64,000 bases of DNA from Micropterix aruncella (Eukaryota; Arthropoda; Insecta; Lepidoptera; Micropterigidae), in NCBI GenBank assembly GCA_944548615.1, contig OX155951.1, positions 25,036,877-25,100,876 of the forward strand, given 5' to 3'. Positions 1-12,806 of the stretch are shown piece by piece; position 1 is the first letter of the stretch; each line of letters opens with the position of its first letter. A model generated the notes under the pieces. The model was given only the letters and a program-made list of their open reading frames with translations, ran no database searches and was not told the DNA's origin. A program made the position numbers and the translations under genes.

Positions 1-2330
1 CATCAAGGGCTGGAAACAAGCCCCCCACTCCATCTACTACTACTACTACTAGTGATTATTATGAACAACGGTAGCGTCTTATTTACATTTTCAACTATAT
101 TTTCAATGTGTAATTTGAAGTGAATCGAAGGTGATTCCTAGATCAAGGATGCTAGATACATTGGTTAAGGTTTGACCATTTATGGTAGTCGTAGTAGCAT
201 AGCAGTCGCATATAAAACAATACAATGAACTACTCCAGTAGATAGTCATTCCTACAATTTGAATGCGTCACAAAATTAAATGCTAAAAATTTAATTAATA
301 AAAACATAACTATCGTGATAGTTGTCATGGCTGTAATATTAAATTAAATATTACCTGCATACAAATAATCAAAAATATTATTTGTATGATTTAATACTTA
401 GGGAGAATAAGAGATTAACCGCATTACCTATTCGTACGTGATACGGCCGCTATATTATCGCCCGAACGCAACACGTACGTTCAAGTACGCTCGAGTACAA
501 AAAAAAACGAAACCCACAAAGCGCGCGTGATAAGCGTTTTAATACAAAAAAGGGTAATAAATGGGTTCCTTGTGTAAAAAAAATCCGGTATATCGGATAC
601 AAGTATTGTTATTAAGAAATCTAATGAAAAAAAAACAACGATTTTTACTAACTTTTTTAATAATAACCCAAAGGTAGGGCGGTTAAAATAGAAGTGCAAA
701 CTCTAGATATAATTATCCAGATATAAATATTATACCGTCAATCTACAAATCTGCCTTCGTAATTTTTTACATTAATATATGTAAAATAAATTAGATGTGA
801 ATAAGAATGTCAGCTCTCATATGTAATACTGTTATGTTTAAAATTGCTGTAATGTTTTTCTTTGGTACTTTGCTAGTTTTCCTTTATTAGGTTCATGATA
901 TACGCACGCATTGTCATTACATTATAAGTTAATGCGTTATTTTGTATCTGAAATATATTCATCCGTGTTATTAGAACCTGTGTTATTAGAAAATAGGTAT
1001 TGTTTTCAAAAATAATTTATTCCACACACTCGTATAAAGTTAAAATGAATGGCAATTACATTAATGACCCTTTACCACTAACGATATTGTCATTATTTTG
1101 CGCTATCGCATCAGCTTTGATGCATCATTAATAAAAAAATACTTCATAACACAAACACAAAATCCTATGATTGCAATATTAATTGATTGCCTGGAATTCC
1201 ATAATATTGTGACAGGGTGACGTACAATATTCCCATATCACCTATTATAACATCGTAATTTCTCTGAGTGCGGCAAATTCATTACGATAGTGTAGTGCGG
1301 TGCTGTACAAGAAAAACGATTAGGAATACGAAAAAAAACGATCGCTTTGAATATTCTTTTCCGCGTCGCGCTTAATTGTTTCCAATTGGAAAATTGCCGT
1401 ACAACTGCACATTTTCCTTCGTCGTAGATAATGACCGTGTAGAAATTATTAAGCGTTTAATTATATATGTATTTAGCTCGAGATTACGCGTTCTCATTTG
1501 AAGGAAAATAATTACGGCAGTATTTCAACCCTAGACCATCGCTGCCCCCCACCCCGCAAGGGATTACGTAATAAAGGGTTAAGTGTGAGAAATACGAGCC
1601 TGGAAAAGTAAGCTTATAATTAAAAACAAAGCACCTAAAATATAAAGAATTTAAAATCGTTTTCGTTCACGAAAGCCTGCTATTACGGCATCGGCGCTCC
1701 TGAATTATATAGCAGGCTTTTGGGGAGGGCATCATTGGAATACGAAGAATTGAAATAATATCACTGTAATACATTCGAGTGTATGCTAAATATTTTTAAA
1801 AATCTAAGCTTTTAACGAATGTGTCCTGATTATATCATAGCATTAGAGGAAAAACACATCTGCAATATTGATGGTATTACTTTTTTTCTAAGGGGCTCTC
1901 TAGCTAGACGATCAAGCATGCTTGTCAAGCATCGCGTCGCGGGCTAAGAAAGGATCGTAAATCGCAGGAAATATGCAAATATTTTTTTTTTTATATTTAC
2001 CAAAAAGCCTAATTTTGTAGTTTATACCAGGGAGTCACGTTAATAGTAATAATAACAAAAAAATAGTATAAGAAATCAGCTTTCCGCGAACTTAATTACA
2101 TTACCTACTTGCGACTATCGGAATTCGTTCATTGTCAACTGCGAAAAACATATATTTTTTGACAGAGCTAACGCTAAAAAATGACGGCTTCAAAAGGTTA
2201 AAAAATGGAGATAGCTGAAATCAATTTTTTCGTAAATTTCCTTAAATACTTATATTTTTAATATATTTTACATGATAGGGAAAATATTTTATGCTTAAAC
2301 CTCTTAGTTGGAATCTTTTACTGGCATGGT
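1..2330. other. AT-rich noncoding sequence
   Basis: No gene or repeat family was recognised apart from (TAC)n at 36-51. Open frames here are short and AT-driven. Confidence 0.6.
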
Positions 2331-2332
2331 TT

Positions 2333-2512
2333 GTCACCAATCCCAAGCACCTTAAAAATGGAAACACAAAGCATTCATTTGTTTATGATTGGTCCTATAT
2401 TGTATAATTTGTTCAATTCGGATCTCAATACAGATATAACAATAAGCGAGCGTGGGTTTCTTCGCAGATGGCACAATACGTTTAGAAAATCTTGGCAGAC
2501 AGACACAATTTA
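2333..2512 (+). pseudogene. Non-LTR reverse transcriptase palm fragment
   Basis: GPILYNLFNSDLNTDI matches the conserved (L)GPxLYNLFxxDL strand of LINE reverse transcriptases. About 20 codons later another frame reads FFADGTIRLENLGRQTQF, a FADD-like catalytic box in which the second Asp has become Gly. A frameshift separates the two. No endonuclease or C-terminal part was seen nearby. It is a dead scrap and the clade is uncertain. Confidence 0.5.
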
Positions 2513-2879
2513 GGAATGACTCGAAACATAGATGATGAAGCTAAATACGCAGTTGTTGATATCGGCATAAACGAGCCCAAAGAGTAATACCATCATGTAT
2601 ATTGTTAATATGCTATTTTAAATATCATAAAGTAATTGTTTTAACATAAACGTTAACACAAATAACTCTCGTTCAGTTGATAAATTGCTAAGTCCCTTAT
2701 TGTGATGTGAAAGCGAATAGTGATTGTATTTGTGACAGAATAATTATGTCTGTCTGTGGAGTCATAGAATAATAATAACGGATTATTATACATTATATTT
2801 GTATCGATAGACCGTGTAAGGGTATCCGGATTGATCCACTGCGAAAGGAATTTGCAGAAAAGAGGTCAGTAGTGTAGGA

Positions 2880-3200
2880 GTAATGATCGATGATTGCTCG
2901 CACGCCGCAGCAGGAGAGGACGAGTTAATTGGCCCATTGACTCGATGGCGTAACGGGACGGAGGCTGCGTCCCGCGGGGCCAAAGATGCCTTCAATGACT
3001 AGCGGCACGCCAGCCACGTGGCAGAGCGGAGGGCCCGCGAGCTGCCAGACCGGCTCGGCTCCCGCCAGCCCGACAAAAAACGTCTGGATTGCAGTTATGC
3101 AACAGGTGCGCCGAGAGGCGTTTAATAAATTTAACGGCCGATGCTGCGGGAGTTTTTGTCGCTCCTTTCATTTAAGTGAAGAAGAGAGCGATGGTCGCCT
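2880..3200. other. GC-rich block, no gene recognised
   Basis: Open for 87 codons on the plus strand (ending FDRENIE, stop at 3247) and partly on the minus strand. No motif was recognised. It could hold an exon (composition, few stops), but no acceptor/donor pair with a conserved peptide was found. Confidence 0.3.
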
Positions 3201-3597
3201 AGCGCCTGAGGGGCTTGATTTTTACTTCGATAGAGAAAATATCGAATGACGACGTCATAGTATAAGATGACGTAATTTTCTACTGCTTTACAATTGAAAT
3301 ATACGAACATAGAAGGCGAAAGTGGCTTGATATATGACGGCATTTCGTATAACAAAGTTTTTTTATATATTCGACCCCCCCCCCCTACAAATCTTCCTAG
3401 AATTCCAGTAGTCTACAATAGTTGTTCCCAAACTTTTTCATATAATGAACCCTTAGTAAGTCGCTTTAGTTGGGTTCCGTAGTTGGGGACTTAGTTGGGG
3501 GCGAAATCCTTAGTTAGGGTATCTGGGGGGCATTGATATTCCCCTTTCCACCGCTGCACGCTGGCGATTAAAAAAACACTTTTTGAAAGAAATATGT

Positions 3598-3700
3598 TGA
3601 TAAGTACCTATATATATCTCGATATAGAAATATAGAGATATCTCGATTTAGAGATATCTCGATATATATAATCTCTATATCGAGATTTGTATATCGAACT
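3598..3700. repeat. Palindromic GAGATATCTC-rich tract
   Basis: Repeated GAGATATCTCGAT and its complement (ATATCTCGATATAGAAATAT, TATCGAGAT), able to fold on itself. Related in composition to the 10.5-kb minisatellite. Confidence 0.6.
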
Positions 3701-4451
3701 ATCAATCGACATCATGATATAAAAACCAAATCATGTCAAATCTAGTAGAAATTTGAGTCAACAATAATAACCCGAAATATAACCTTTTCATGGTTATAAA
3801 ACTTTTTAAATAGTAACATAGGTAGGAAAGTATGATATTTGCAATAGCCAGAGATGAAATTATAATCTCTTATTTTTGTATATAATAAGATTTTATATGG
3901 TGTAATGTGAACGAGTCCACAAAAAACTCGTAATGATTGTGTGAACGAATAGCATGTAAAATGTAAACAAAATGTAAAATTGTTCATTTACGAAGAAAAA
4001 TCCAATAGAATAGCATAAAATTTTACATTTACGAACAAAATGTAAAATTAGTTGTAAAAAAATAAATAATATGTGATGCTTGTGCAAGTAAATATTTTAA
4101 AGGCATTTAATTATTTGAAAAAAAAACAAGAAACGATTTTAGAATTACGAAATTGTTTCAATATCCTGTTGCTTTGAAAATCGGCCTTACATTGGATATT
4201 TAAGTCTTAAATTTGGAAACGCATTAAATGTGCTAATACGAGTAAATTTGTTGTTTCGTATTTTCCACGTCGATATGTGGTAGGTTAAAAAGGAGAGTAA
4301 AACCATAGTAGTTTTTCTCATAATTCGTCTCTCAGTTCAATACAAAACACGGTTCAGTTTTAATTTTCGAGACGGGTGAACTTTGAAATTCACTGTGTCT
4401 GAGGTTCTTTTTTTTTGTAAAATATATTTGTGTGTTTATTTTGTTTGTTTC

Positions 4452-4720
4452 TTCTCTTTAATGTGAATTTCACAATCGGCGGATTTATTATTATACGATA
4501 ATCTCTTAAAAACAACCCTACTATGCCTACTATGAAGTGTTTATATGAATGTGTGCGTGTAACATATGTGTTAGTGTGTGTCTTGTTATTGCATTCGATA
4601 GACTGAATTGGATTGCAATTCCGTTAATTTTATCCCAATGGAAAATGGTGACCTAGCCGGGAATCGAACCCGGAACGTAAGATGTAAGATGAGGCGACCT
4701 AACCACTATGTCATCGGGCC
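4452..4720 (-). mobile_element. tRNA-derived SINE, copy 1
   Basis: Read on the minus strand, the head (4720-4647) is tRNA-like with a box B GGTTCGATTCC and a degraded box A (GATGACATAGTGG). The body contains a TTATTGCATTCGAT-like block seen on the plus strand and ends at a tctttaatgtgaa segment. The same element occurs at 32.4, 45.0 and 52.8 kb. Confidence 0.8.
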
Positions 4721-5524
4721 GATGATTTCATGAGATCTGTTAAATGCTCGCATTTGTTTAGGTTTTCTTGCTAATGAGTAGCTAATTGCAATTGATCTAT
4801 CTGAAAATGAATATCTTGCAAAAACCCCGAGATCCCGCGAAACCTAGTTGGGGAACTGCTGGCCTACGACGCTACTGTTGGATTTTTGAAATACGTAACG
4901 TTAAAAAATTGCCTTTGTAAAAACAAGAAACGTTTTTTGCATCATTTTTTTAAATTAATTATCAAATTGTTAAAAAGGATCTTAAAAGTGGAATACTGGT
5001 TTTAAGGTCTGATACGTTTTGACATTATGCCTCAATAAGGTACACGAAATTTATTCCGATGTCCCAATCCCTTATAAACCTACCTAGCAATTTTCGACAC
5101 AAAATCGCGATCGTCGTGTAAAATCCGGCTTCGCGCCGAGAGTCGAAAATGTCAGGTCTGGCTGACAACATTTTTACCGCGTCATGACACAACGTAATTG
5201 CTACCCCCCTCAATTATTCGATCCGGTGAAAATTTTAATTCGGAATTTTGATTAAGAGCGTCTTGAAAACTTGATTGTCGCCTTAATGGACAAAAGTATA
5301 CGTCTCGTGAGGGCAACTATCGTCAAGGTGCCTTGAGAAAACGTAAATTATCGGTGTCTCCGTGTTGCTGCTCGGCACTGTTCAGTGCATGGTAGTAACG
5401 AAGTTTTTTTTGCGAATGAGGTTTATCTCTCTCGAAGTAATCGATCCAGTCTAATATCGAATAATGAGCTTCTATAGTCAATACTTGAAATAAATAAGTG
5501 CGATTGGCGAAAATATGTAGTAAT

Positions 5525-6240
5525 AGAAATGACTTAAAGCTACATATTCATATTTATTCATACTCGTATTCATTTTATTAGTATACTGGTATACAAGTCA
5601 GATACAGATTAGCAAACATTCATACATATTAGCAAACAAAATTTTTTTTATCGTAAAGAAAAGATAAAATAAACAAAACAAAACGGAGTAAAAAACACAA
5701 GAATAATGTAAAAAGAAGAAATACAAGATAAAATGCAAAGAGATCATTAAGTACCTTAGCCACCAAAGCATTTTAGACTTCACTCGAGTAATATTCCTCC
5801 AGTGAGTAAAACGCCTTGTCTGTAAGGTATCTCCTAAGGCGTCTCTTAAACACGTCAAGAGATTGCGCCTGCCTAATATGCTCGCTGAGTTTGTTGTAAA
5901 CCGCTGGGCCGGCGATATAGGCTAGCCTCTGCGACTGGGATAATGCATGACTTACCGTACGTAGCATGCTACGGGATCTTGTTCGATAGTGATGATGCAC
6001 ACCATTCACTTTAAAATCGGCTAGATTTCTGCGAACGAACATGGCTACTTCTATTATATAAATGGACGGCAGCGTCATGATGCAGATATCTCTAAACAAA
6101 GGCCTAGCTGGCGTATCAAGCGCCACACGCGCTATTGTGCGGACTGCACGCTTCTGCATAACGAAAGCCCTCTGCCTGTCGGCTGCTCGCCCCCATAACT
6201 CCGCGCCGTACGTTAGCAGTGAATGAACGTATGCAAAGTA
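5525..6240 (-). pseudogene. LINE 3' end: reverse transcriptase C-terminus
   Basis: On the minus strand a continuous frame reads FYFAYVHSLLTYGAELWGRA, then FVMQKRAVRTIARV, FRDICIMTLPSIYIIEVAMF and GPAVYNKLSEHIRQAQSL, ending KRRLRRYLTDKAFYSLEEYY before a stop at 5773. This is the typical tail after the palm and thumb of Jockey/CR1-like reverse transcriptases (SxLxYGxxxWG, QKRxxR, LPSIYI). The AT-rich stretch 5525-5772 would be its 3' UTR. Upstream of about 6240 homology stops, so it is a 5'-truncated copy. Fused upstream codons to 6483 belong to the neighbouring TIR element and are not part of the protein. Confidence 0.85.
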
Positions 6241-6320
6241 AAACATAGCTTGATAGAAATAAAAAAAAATATGATACAAATAAAATCGATAACATGTAAA
6301 TATGTTAAAAAGAATTAAAA

Positions 6321-6700
6321 AGACGACTGACATCACAGAAACTGAATTTTTGTATTTATAATTATTATTATTACGGGTTTCATGTAATATTTTAGGTTTA
6401 TGTCTTTTTACTCGTACTCGACTCGTAGATACACCCATGTATCTTTCCGGAATGTACTCAATCAGACCTTTCATTTGACACACATCACGATATATTTATA
6501 TTATACATTCGGACATTTGAACATTTAGACAACTACTTAATTGATATTTGGAGAGTTAAGGTACCCTATGATGATTCTGTCAATATTACACAATTCTAAA
6601 TCAGTTCAAGCGCTTAGAAGTTATGGTGGAATAAAGAAACGGAAAACATACATAAATGAATCCTGAACTAATTACACTCCTTTTTTGTTGGGCAGTCGTT
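6321..6700 (+). mobile_element. ACGACTGCCC-end TIR element, copy a
   Basis: 380 bp with ends GACGACTG… and …GGGCAGTCGT. The right side reads ATTACACTCCTTTTTTGTTG. Homologous along its length to 44499-44889 and, inverted, to 15963-16555. It lies against the 5' break of a LINE tail. Non-coding. Confidence 0.65.
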
Positions 6701-7024
6701 TTATAAATGTAGATGATAATAATAAAAAGTGAATTTTTAACAACGATTACCTCAAATGCCTCTTCCACGAAGTAAATAAAAAAATACAATTGAAAAAAGG
6801 GAAAACATAATAAATAAAGTGAAGTGTATTTGTATAAAATACAACAGAGCACAAAGCACTATATTTAGACACTTCTACTCTAAGACGATGCACTAATAGG
6901 TTGACCGAAACCTTTGAAATGTTGGCAGACGACAGAAGAATGCGAGCCTAATAATGTTCTCGTTGAACATGAATAAAGAAAATAAAGTTGTGAGTAGTGA
7001 ACATCCATATTTTTTAAAATCTTT

Positions 7025-7215
7025 TTTTATACCACATTCGATAACGGCCCATCTTAATGCGTAACGACAATTATCGTACAGGCTGCCGGCTGTTATAACA
7101 TCACGCGGAAGTACTCATGCGGTCGTCTTTCCATACCCAAACACAGAACACGCCCCACGCTGCTTAACTTCGGGGATCTGACGGGAAGCAGTGTTTCAAC
7201 GCAGCTACGCACGTT
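7025..7215 (-). mobile_element. 5S rRNA-derived repeat, copy 1
   Basis: The minus strand has GATCCCCGAAGTTAAGCAGC, matching the 5S rRNA core with box A (AGTTAAGCAGCGT). It is degraded downstream (box C region partly lost). A tail containing a gttataacatcac-like block and TAACGGCCCATCTTAATG (plus strand) is shared with copy 2, so this is a repeat family and not a lone 5S pseudogene. Confidence 0.7.
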
Positions 7216-8187
7216 ACTAATTACTGGATTTTTGCCATCTGCAGCATAATTTGAATTTAACCAATGGATTAAATTTATGGAGGTTCCTCTTGGTATTCCA
7301 ATAAAGCGTTGTAAAACATAGATCTATACGTTATATCAATATGTAATTGATTACGTTATATCAATATGTTATATCAATATGTAATTGATTTATATATGTA
7401 TATTATTTTAGTTTTTATTTTAATTTATTTTGGTTTTATTATTATTTTCGTATAAATATATGTATGTGTATGTGTGCATATATGGATATATATTTTATCT
7501 ATAAATGTATATTAAGTATCTATCCATATTTGTATATGCGTAAATATTTGTAGTTTTATATTTGTCGATTTAAAAATAAGTACTAACTATAGTTTAAGTT
7601 GACGGTGCACACTTAATATCGTCATTAAAAGTATGCCTTAGAACAGGCCTAGGCCTAGTTAGGCGACTGTGTCAATCATTAAAAATAATGTCGCATCAAT
7701 TTCTTGCTAACATCTTAATCAAATATGACATTAATTTTTTACTAGATGTGTTACTAAAAATAAATAAAAATAAAAATAAAAAATAATAATATTGAAATTT
7801 ATAACGCCGATCAATACAAGTGTGTGTAAGAAAGGACAGGTGTGTCTATGTCCCATTTCGTAATTACACCTACATATATGCGGCAAAGTGAAAATGTTAT
7901 AATGGTGCTTTCCAGCTGTCACTTCACGCTTCGGAGAGACGCGCGCCAGAGGACGACCAGTTATAAACAGAAAAAAATGCACGTCGGAAGTAAACTAGCA
8001 AGTCAAGGCTGAATTATACATAGGTACAGATAACTAACATAAAGGTATAATTATGATTACGGCAGAAGTTTTTTAAAACTTTTGTAGTTTGTGAAACCCT
8101 TTTTTATTTGTTGTGTAGGGCTTTTCAAAGGTCTGTATGAGCCTTATAACACTGCGACCATTGCTGATCTGTGGTGTTCGCCATTTA

Positions 8188-8820
8188 CTATAGTTCTGCG
8201 CTAAGCCTCGTGTCATTTAAGAAACTCAACAGGCTTCTGGTGCTATATTGTTTTACCTTCTCAGGTTGGAGGTCGTGCCCACCCAAGTGGGGTCTCTTTT
8301 ACGCATCAGTGGGCAACACTCGCACATGTGGTGCATGAGAGTTTTCTCTGCCCCTTGGCAGAACCTGTACATTTCCGTGTCCAAGAGCTTGAGGTTGTAC
8401 ATGTGTGTGTTCGGGCCCCAATGGCCCCGTGAGCGCCCTCACCAGTATGCGTTGATTGTTCCTATTTAGCGATAATGCCTCACGGGCAGTCTTACGGTCG
8501 TAAGCCTTGATTAGCGCTTTCGAATTATTCAACCCTGGCGTGTTGTTCCAGTGGTTGACGGATTGTTCAAAACATATTTTTTTGAGAATTAGGTTTGTAA
8601 GGCTTTTTGTTACGCCGCAGTAAGGTTCAGGGCCGTATAATGTGCCCTTTGCTCCCGTCTTAGCAAGTTCGTCGGGTTTTTCATATCCCTCGATTCCTGC
8701 ATGGTCGGGAACCCATCTTAGAATTACTCTGTTCTTTTCGCCCAGGGAATTTAAAACCATTTTTAATATTTGTCGTAGATCAGTTACAGTCAATCCTTTG
8801 TTGGCTATTCAAACATAATT
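8188..8820 (-). pseudogene. LINE 3' end: RNase H domain and zinc-knuckle tail
   Basis: The minus strand reads VILRWVPDHAGIEGYEKPDE, the WVPxHxGIxGNExxDE motif of the RNase H domain carried by I/R1/Jockey-type LINEs; the usual Asn is Tyr here. It continues LAKTGA, ALIKAYDRKTAREALSLNRN and RILVRALTG. An extra C near 8422 then shifts the frame. In the corrected frame a tail HWGPNTHMYNLKLLDTEMYR, FCQGAEKTLMHHMCECC leads to a stop (TAG) at 8188-8190. An in-frame stop sits just upstream of TVTDLRQILK near 8805. It is a non-functional, 5'-truncated copy. Confidence 0.85.
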
Positions 8821-10498
8821 AGCATGCGTAGCATACGAAACGGTGACCCAAACGGCGCGTCGTTCTTTGTCTCCGTATGTTTGTTTTTCGCATTTTGAAA
8901 AAATGTATTTCAAGAAATTATGTAAATCATTTCGTCTACCTTATCGAGCGTGATTATTGGGAGTGTTGCGTCACCTGCAGTCTGCTGAAACAATGGTAAT
9001 TAGTTTGCACAGACTTTTCGTCAACATATCTGCAGATGTGTACTTTCAGACCGCCAAGGTTGACTATTCAAATCTCTTGACATTGAATATTTGCAAAGGA
9101 ACAGCTACATGCCGAATTAAGCGACCCTGCCATTATGCATCACCTCTAGATAGCGTTGCAGGCAGGCCGTTGAACTTATAATATTTAATCACCTTGATTG
9201 GTAATGATGATTATGTATCTTGTTCGACCTTAGCCAATTTTCATAAATAAATGATATCAGTCTGATGCGTTTACTTTTCTCTTGCAGCGAGATAATAGTT
9301 TTTCCACCATTCGATGCGTATCTCTATTGCGGTTTCGAAATGAATGAATAATGAATTGAACCACTTCAGCCAGGAGTGCTCCTGAGACGGTAAACCGAAT
9401 GCACCAGGAGACACACATCTAAGGTAGAAGAGAGCACCTGTTTTAAAGGAAGGGAATAAAAGTATATTGACCTAGATACTAGCCACTATAAAGAGCCGAT
9501 ATAGGAAAGTAGGAGTGTGAGGGTTAGGTTGTAATTGATAGTAAATAATACTATTTAGTGTCTGACTTTCTCACTTCTTTTACCCATAGTATTAAGTATT
9601 TTCTAAATGTTTCTATGTTTATTTTTATTTGACGTTTACTTTTATCGGTGATCTATTTATATACTCCTTCAATAGTTTCTGTATTAGTTTTGTAAAATTC
9701 ATATAATTTCGTCGCTGCTTTTTGCTTTGTCTTTGTCTCTTTTCGCCAAATTGTTAATACGTATTTCGTAACAAGAATTTCATATCGCCGATTTGTACTT
9801 AAGCATTGAAAATGGTTTCCAAGACGAGCGGATCAGTAAATGGCCTTGTTACGCAGAAAAGAAAACCGAGGAACTCGTAGCATTTGGAGGTCTGATTAAT
9901 CCGTAAAATTATATACACTGATCAGATCTGATTTGGTTATATTGTGACGAACGAAATCGATCGGGTTTTTGTTTCTCGTAAATGTCATATGAATTCATAC
10001 ACATTTTGTCATGTATTTACAACTCGTCTATTTCTCTTTGCTAGTTTTCGTTTACGTTTCATCCGTTTTATAAACTTTCTGCTTTACTTTCCACAACTTT
10101 AGCTGTGTTTTGTGCCAATTCTTCCCACTCCTCTTACGTTTTATCAAAGTATATCACTACATGATTAAGAGATTCTTCCTGTGTTTAGATATAGCACTTC
10201 CTACTTTCCGTTTGCCTGCTGATTTCTTCATGCGGCTGTGAGTAGATATTATATGCTGTGACTTCCTGTGAAGGATGTGACCGCAGTAATTTATATTGTA
10301 GGTCTTAATCTATTATGTGATCGTCTTGCATATTTTTTTTGAAGCAGGTTTATATAGTTCGGGCATTTTCATATCTCTGTATGTATCTTTCGTAGTTCCT
10401 AAGTCTCGATCAGTTGGCTTTCGTTAAAGTTCCTCTTTTTGAGATTATATCTGCTATATCGATTTTTGCGATTAATATGATTTACGAGTTTATATCTT
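8821..10498. other. AT-rich noncoding sequence
   Basis: Nothing recognised; one 74-codon frame (8957-9181) has no motif. Confidence 0.55.
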
Positions 10499-10590
10499 GG
10501 GATTATATATTGAGATATATCTTGAGATATATATTGAGATATGTCTTGAGATATATATTGAAATATATCTTGAGATTATATATTGACACT
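10499..10590 (+). repeat. Minisatellite of TTGAGATATA units
   Basis: Tandem TTGAGATATATCTTGAGATA-type repeats. They read as a repeated LRYILRYIL frame, but the open frame is a property of the repeat and is not taken as a gene. A (AAT)n run follows at about 10594-10614. Confidence 0.8.
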
Positions 10591-10789
10591 ATATAATAAT
10601 AATAATAATAATAATATAACGCTTTATCCCGTAGAAAAGACGAGCTTATCGATGGCAGGCAATATTTTAGAGCTTACCTATATTATCGTTTGAACATTGT
10701 TTGCGAGTAGAAGCTAACTTAACTTATATAAAGAGTTTGAAAAATACAAAAAAAACAGAGAAAAAGAAAAAAATATATATATTTAACTC

Positions 10790-11310
10790 TTTGTGGGCAC
10801 AGAATGTGCCACACCAAAATAAAGTATCGTCTGTAAGGACGCAAAGGCTTTCAAAGGAGGAGAATGGGAAGGGAAAGTGAAATTATGTGGAAGATTTCAA
10901 ATGTTCTCTAAGTCTGTTTTTAAAATATGTTATGCTTGGCGCGGCTCTCACGTTTTTCGGCAAAGCATTCCAAAGACGGGCTCCGTGCAAGGTGAAAGAG
11001 AATGGTATGAAGTCAGTGCTGTGACCAGGAATAGAGAGTAGCAGGTTATATTTTGATCTCATAGAGCGTCCGTGAGCCGATATTGCAGTTAATCTGCCGG
11101 TGAATAATTGGGAGCGACGCCCTCCAAGATCTTGAAAAGCAGACAAAGAACTCAAGTCTCTTTTCTCCCGAGTCGACAGCCAATGAAGCTTCTCACTGAA
11201 CTCTGTGATGTACTTAATTTTTTTAGGCCATAGATATAACGAATGCAGAAATTTTGGAAACCTTGGTGGATAACTCCTCTGTGAGGTCGAGACATGCATC
11301 TCCATAATGC
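10790..11310 (-). pseudogene. LINE 3' end: reverse transcriptase C-terminus
   Basis: The minus frame 11305-10883 reads KYITEFSEKLHWLSTREKRD, then SLSAFQDLGGRRSQLFTGRL, RSKYNLLLSIPGHSTDFIPF and GARLWNALPKNVRAAPSITY, ending FKNRLREHLKSST stop. The LHWLxxxxRR ... RLWNxLPxxxRxxxSxxxFKxRLR series is the C-terminal tail of CR1/Jockey-like reverse transcriptases. Downstream, a hairpin GTGGCACATTCTGTGCCCAC near 10790-10813 may be the 3' UTR element recognised by the enzyme. Homology stops next to an 18-base G run at 11315-11332. Confidence 0.82.
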
Positions 11311-11314
11311 AGAA

Positions 11315-11332
11315 GGGGGGGGGGGGGGGGGG
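11315..11332 (+). repeat. Poly(G) tract
   Basis: 18 consecutive G; others are 12249-12261 (13 G), 20360-20375 (16 G) and, as C, 3375-3385 (11 C). Such tracts are unusual in DNA this AT-rich. Confidence 0.9.
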
Positions 11333-11336
11333 TGGA

Positions 11337-11556
11337 TAATCTATATCTTGATTTATGGCATTATAAGTTGCTATATTGATTACCTGACTATTAGATTAGA
11401 TTAGAATAGATTATAAATAAGATTAAATGGTTGACTGTTTGATATCGCTATAGCGAATAGTCCGTTATTTGTGCATAAATTGTATTTTTTTATAAAATCA
11501 GTGTAATATTCATTAGGTCATGTTTTTTTATAGCACAATAAAGTTATTCTATTCTA
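11337..11556 (+). repeat. Probable retroelement 3' tail ending (TTCTA)n
   Basis: AT-rich sequence ending AATAAAGTTATTC followed by three TTCTA repeats (11540-11556). A polyadenylation-like AATAAA next to a short tandem repeat is how many LINE/SINE 3' ends look. No coding part was recognised. Confidence 0.35.
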
Positions 11557-11727
11557 TTCTATGAAAAAAGAGAATTTACCGTGTGAAGTTTGTAGCAACC
11601 GACGTTTTAAATAGATTAGATAAGCGAATAATTTGTGAATCGAATAGATAGTTGTGTCAATAGTGAAGAGAAATATACAAAAGAGAATAGAGAAGAGAAT
11701 AAAAACAAATATATTTTGATCACATAC

Positions 11728-12107
11728 TTGAAAGCTTCTCTCCGACCTGCCATCGCCCTTCACAGTCCCGTTCGCAGATCCCCCGAGCAGCCGTCCAGTG
11801 ATGTTGTCTATGATATTTAAACTAGTATTGTTTTCTGGTTCTGTCTCCCAGCTCCCACTTGACGAGCATCTCCGCGTGGAGTCGCTGATGTCTGTCCTGC
11901 CGTTGGTGATCCCGTCTCCTACTCCGGCGGAGTCTGGTCTGCTGGATGGTTCCGGACTTCTCGATAGATGAGGTGCTGACTCGAAGCGGCGATAAGCGTC
12001 GTAGGTCGACCTCTCTCTTTCGCAGAGGCTGCCAGGCGACCAGATGCTACCTGTGAAGACGTTGTTGCGGTTCTTCGTACATAGGTTGAGTGGCAAGTTG
12101 TCGTCTT
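11728..12107 (-). CDS. Internal exon C of the same putative regulator, with PLNLCTK motif
   Basis: Minus-strand exon of 380 nt. The acceptor is ttcttgccaacag before AA GAC GAC AAC; the donor is TTTCAA|GTATGT. The G ending exon B plus AA gives a Glu codon, so VDDD-E-DDNLPLNLCTKNRNN is one acidic-to-basic run. PLNLCTK resembles the PxDLS-type peptides that recruit the corepressor CtBP, although the central residue is Asn. Then come SIWSPGSLCERERSTYDAYR, SPEPSSRPDSAG and a Ser/Thr-rich tail ending SERSFQ. The exon leaves in phase 0; reading past the donor gives an AT-rich, hydrophobic, unconvincing sequence. The NL-x3-K-N-RN pattern recalls the segment ahead of the zinc fingers in vertebrate PRDM1 as I remember it, which is weak support. 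No following zinc-finger or ETS exon was found down to base 1. Confidence 0.8.
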
Positions 12108-12358
12108 CTGTTGGCAAGAAAGAAATAAAAGTTAAATTATTTCTGCCAAGTATTTTTTTACTATTCCATGAACACACGAAAATATCCAAGCAATAACAAA
12201 CGACAGACAAATGAATAATTGATTTTAGAAAGAAATAATATTATAGATGGGGGGGGGGGGGTGTTATTAACTTTTATTTCGTTTTAATGTTGCCTTTTTT
12301 AATTATTTTCAGGTATCTTTTTGTTGAAATCCATTATTTTTACATACTTGTACGAGTA

Positions 12359-12806
12359 CAATGAGAAAAACTGTTGGATTGATTCTTAGATTACCATTTT
12401 GTTATTAAGGTTTTATACAGAATAACAACGTTTCCATCGTAATTTTGTTGAATTATAAGGGGATTTTGTTGAAACTTCATTACTCAACATTATATGTATC
12501 AACATTTTCCGTACGGTTAATACGGAAATAACAGTATACTGTACGAGTAGTTTCAACATGATTCATGTGTCCGACTATATCCGTACGTATCCTACGACAT
12601 GCTATCATGTTAGAAGCGAGATCACAAGGCCGCGACGGAATGAAATAACACTATGTTTTTACATTACGGCACGGTAACTACCATCACGACAACACCGTTA
12701 CACGCCATGTTAATTCATACGTATGGACCACAGTCCGAGTTATATACGTAATCCTTGTTAAAACAAGCCTACTTCCGTGTATTACATCGTTATATTTTTC
12801 TCAGTG
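12359..12806 (+). mobile_element. CACTGAG-end MITE, copy 1
   Basis: 448 bp. Left end CAATGAGAAAAA, right end TTTTTCTCAGTG, flanked by TA on both sides (12357-12358, 12807-12808), so Tc1/mariner-like. Non-coding. Homologous to copies at 58536-59381 (inverted) and 60995-61166 (half). Confidence 0.72.

Noticed and set aside
2986..3249. 87-codon frame in a GC-rich block as a host exon
   Set aside because: No recognisable peptide and no convincing splice pair; kept only as an unexplained block.
4647..4720. Functional tRNA gene
   Set aside because: Box A and B are present but the anticodon arm does not fold and the same sequence continues into a shared SINE body at four sites.
10414..10596. Repeat protein LRYILRYILRYVL
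   Set aside because: It is the translation of a TTGAGATATA minisatellite.
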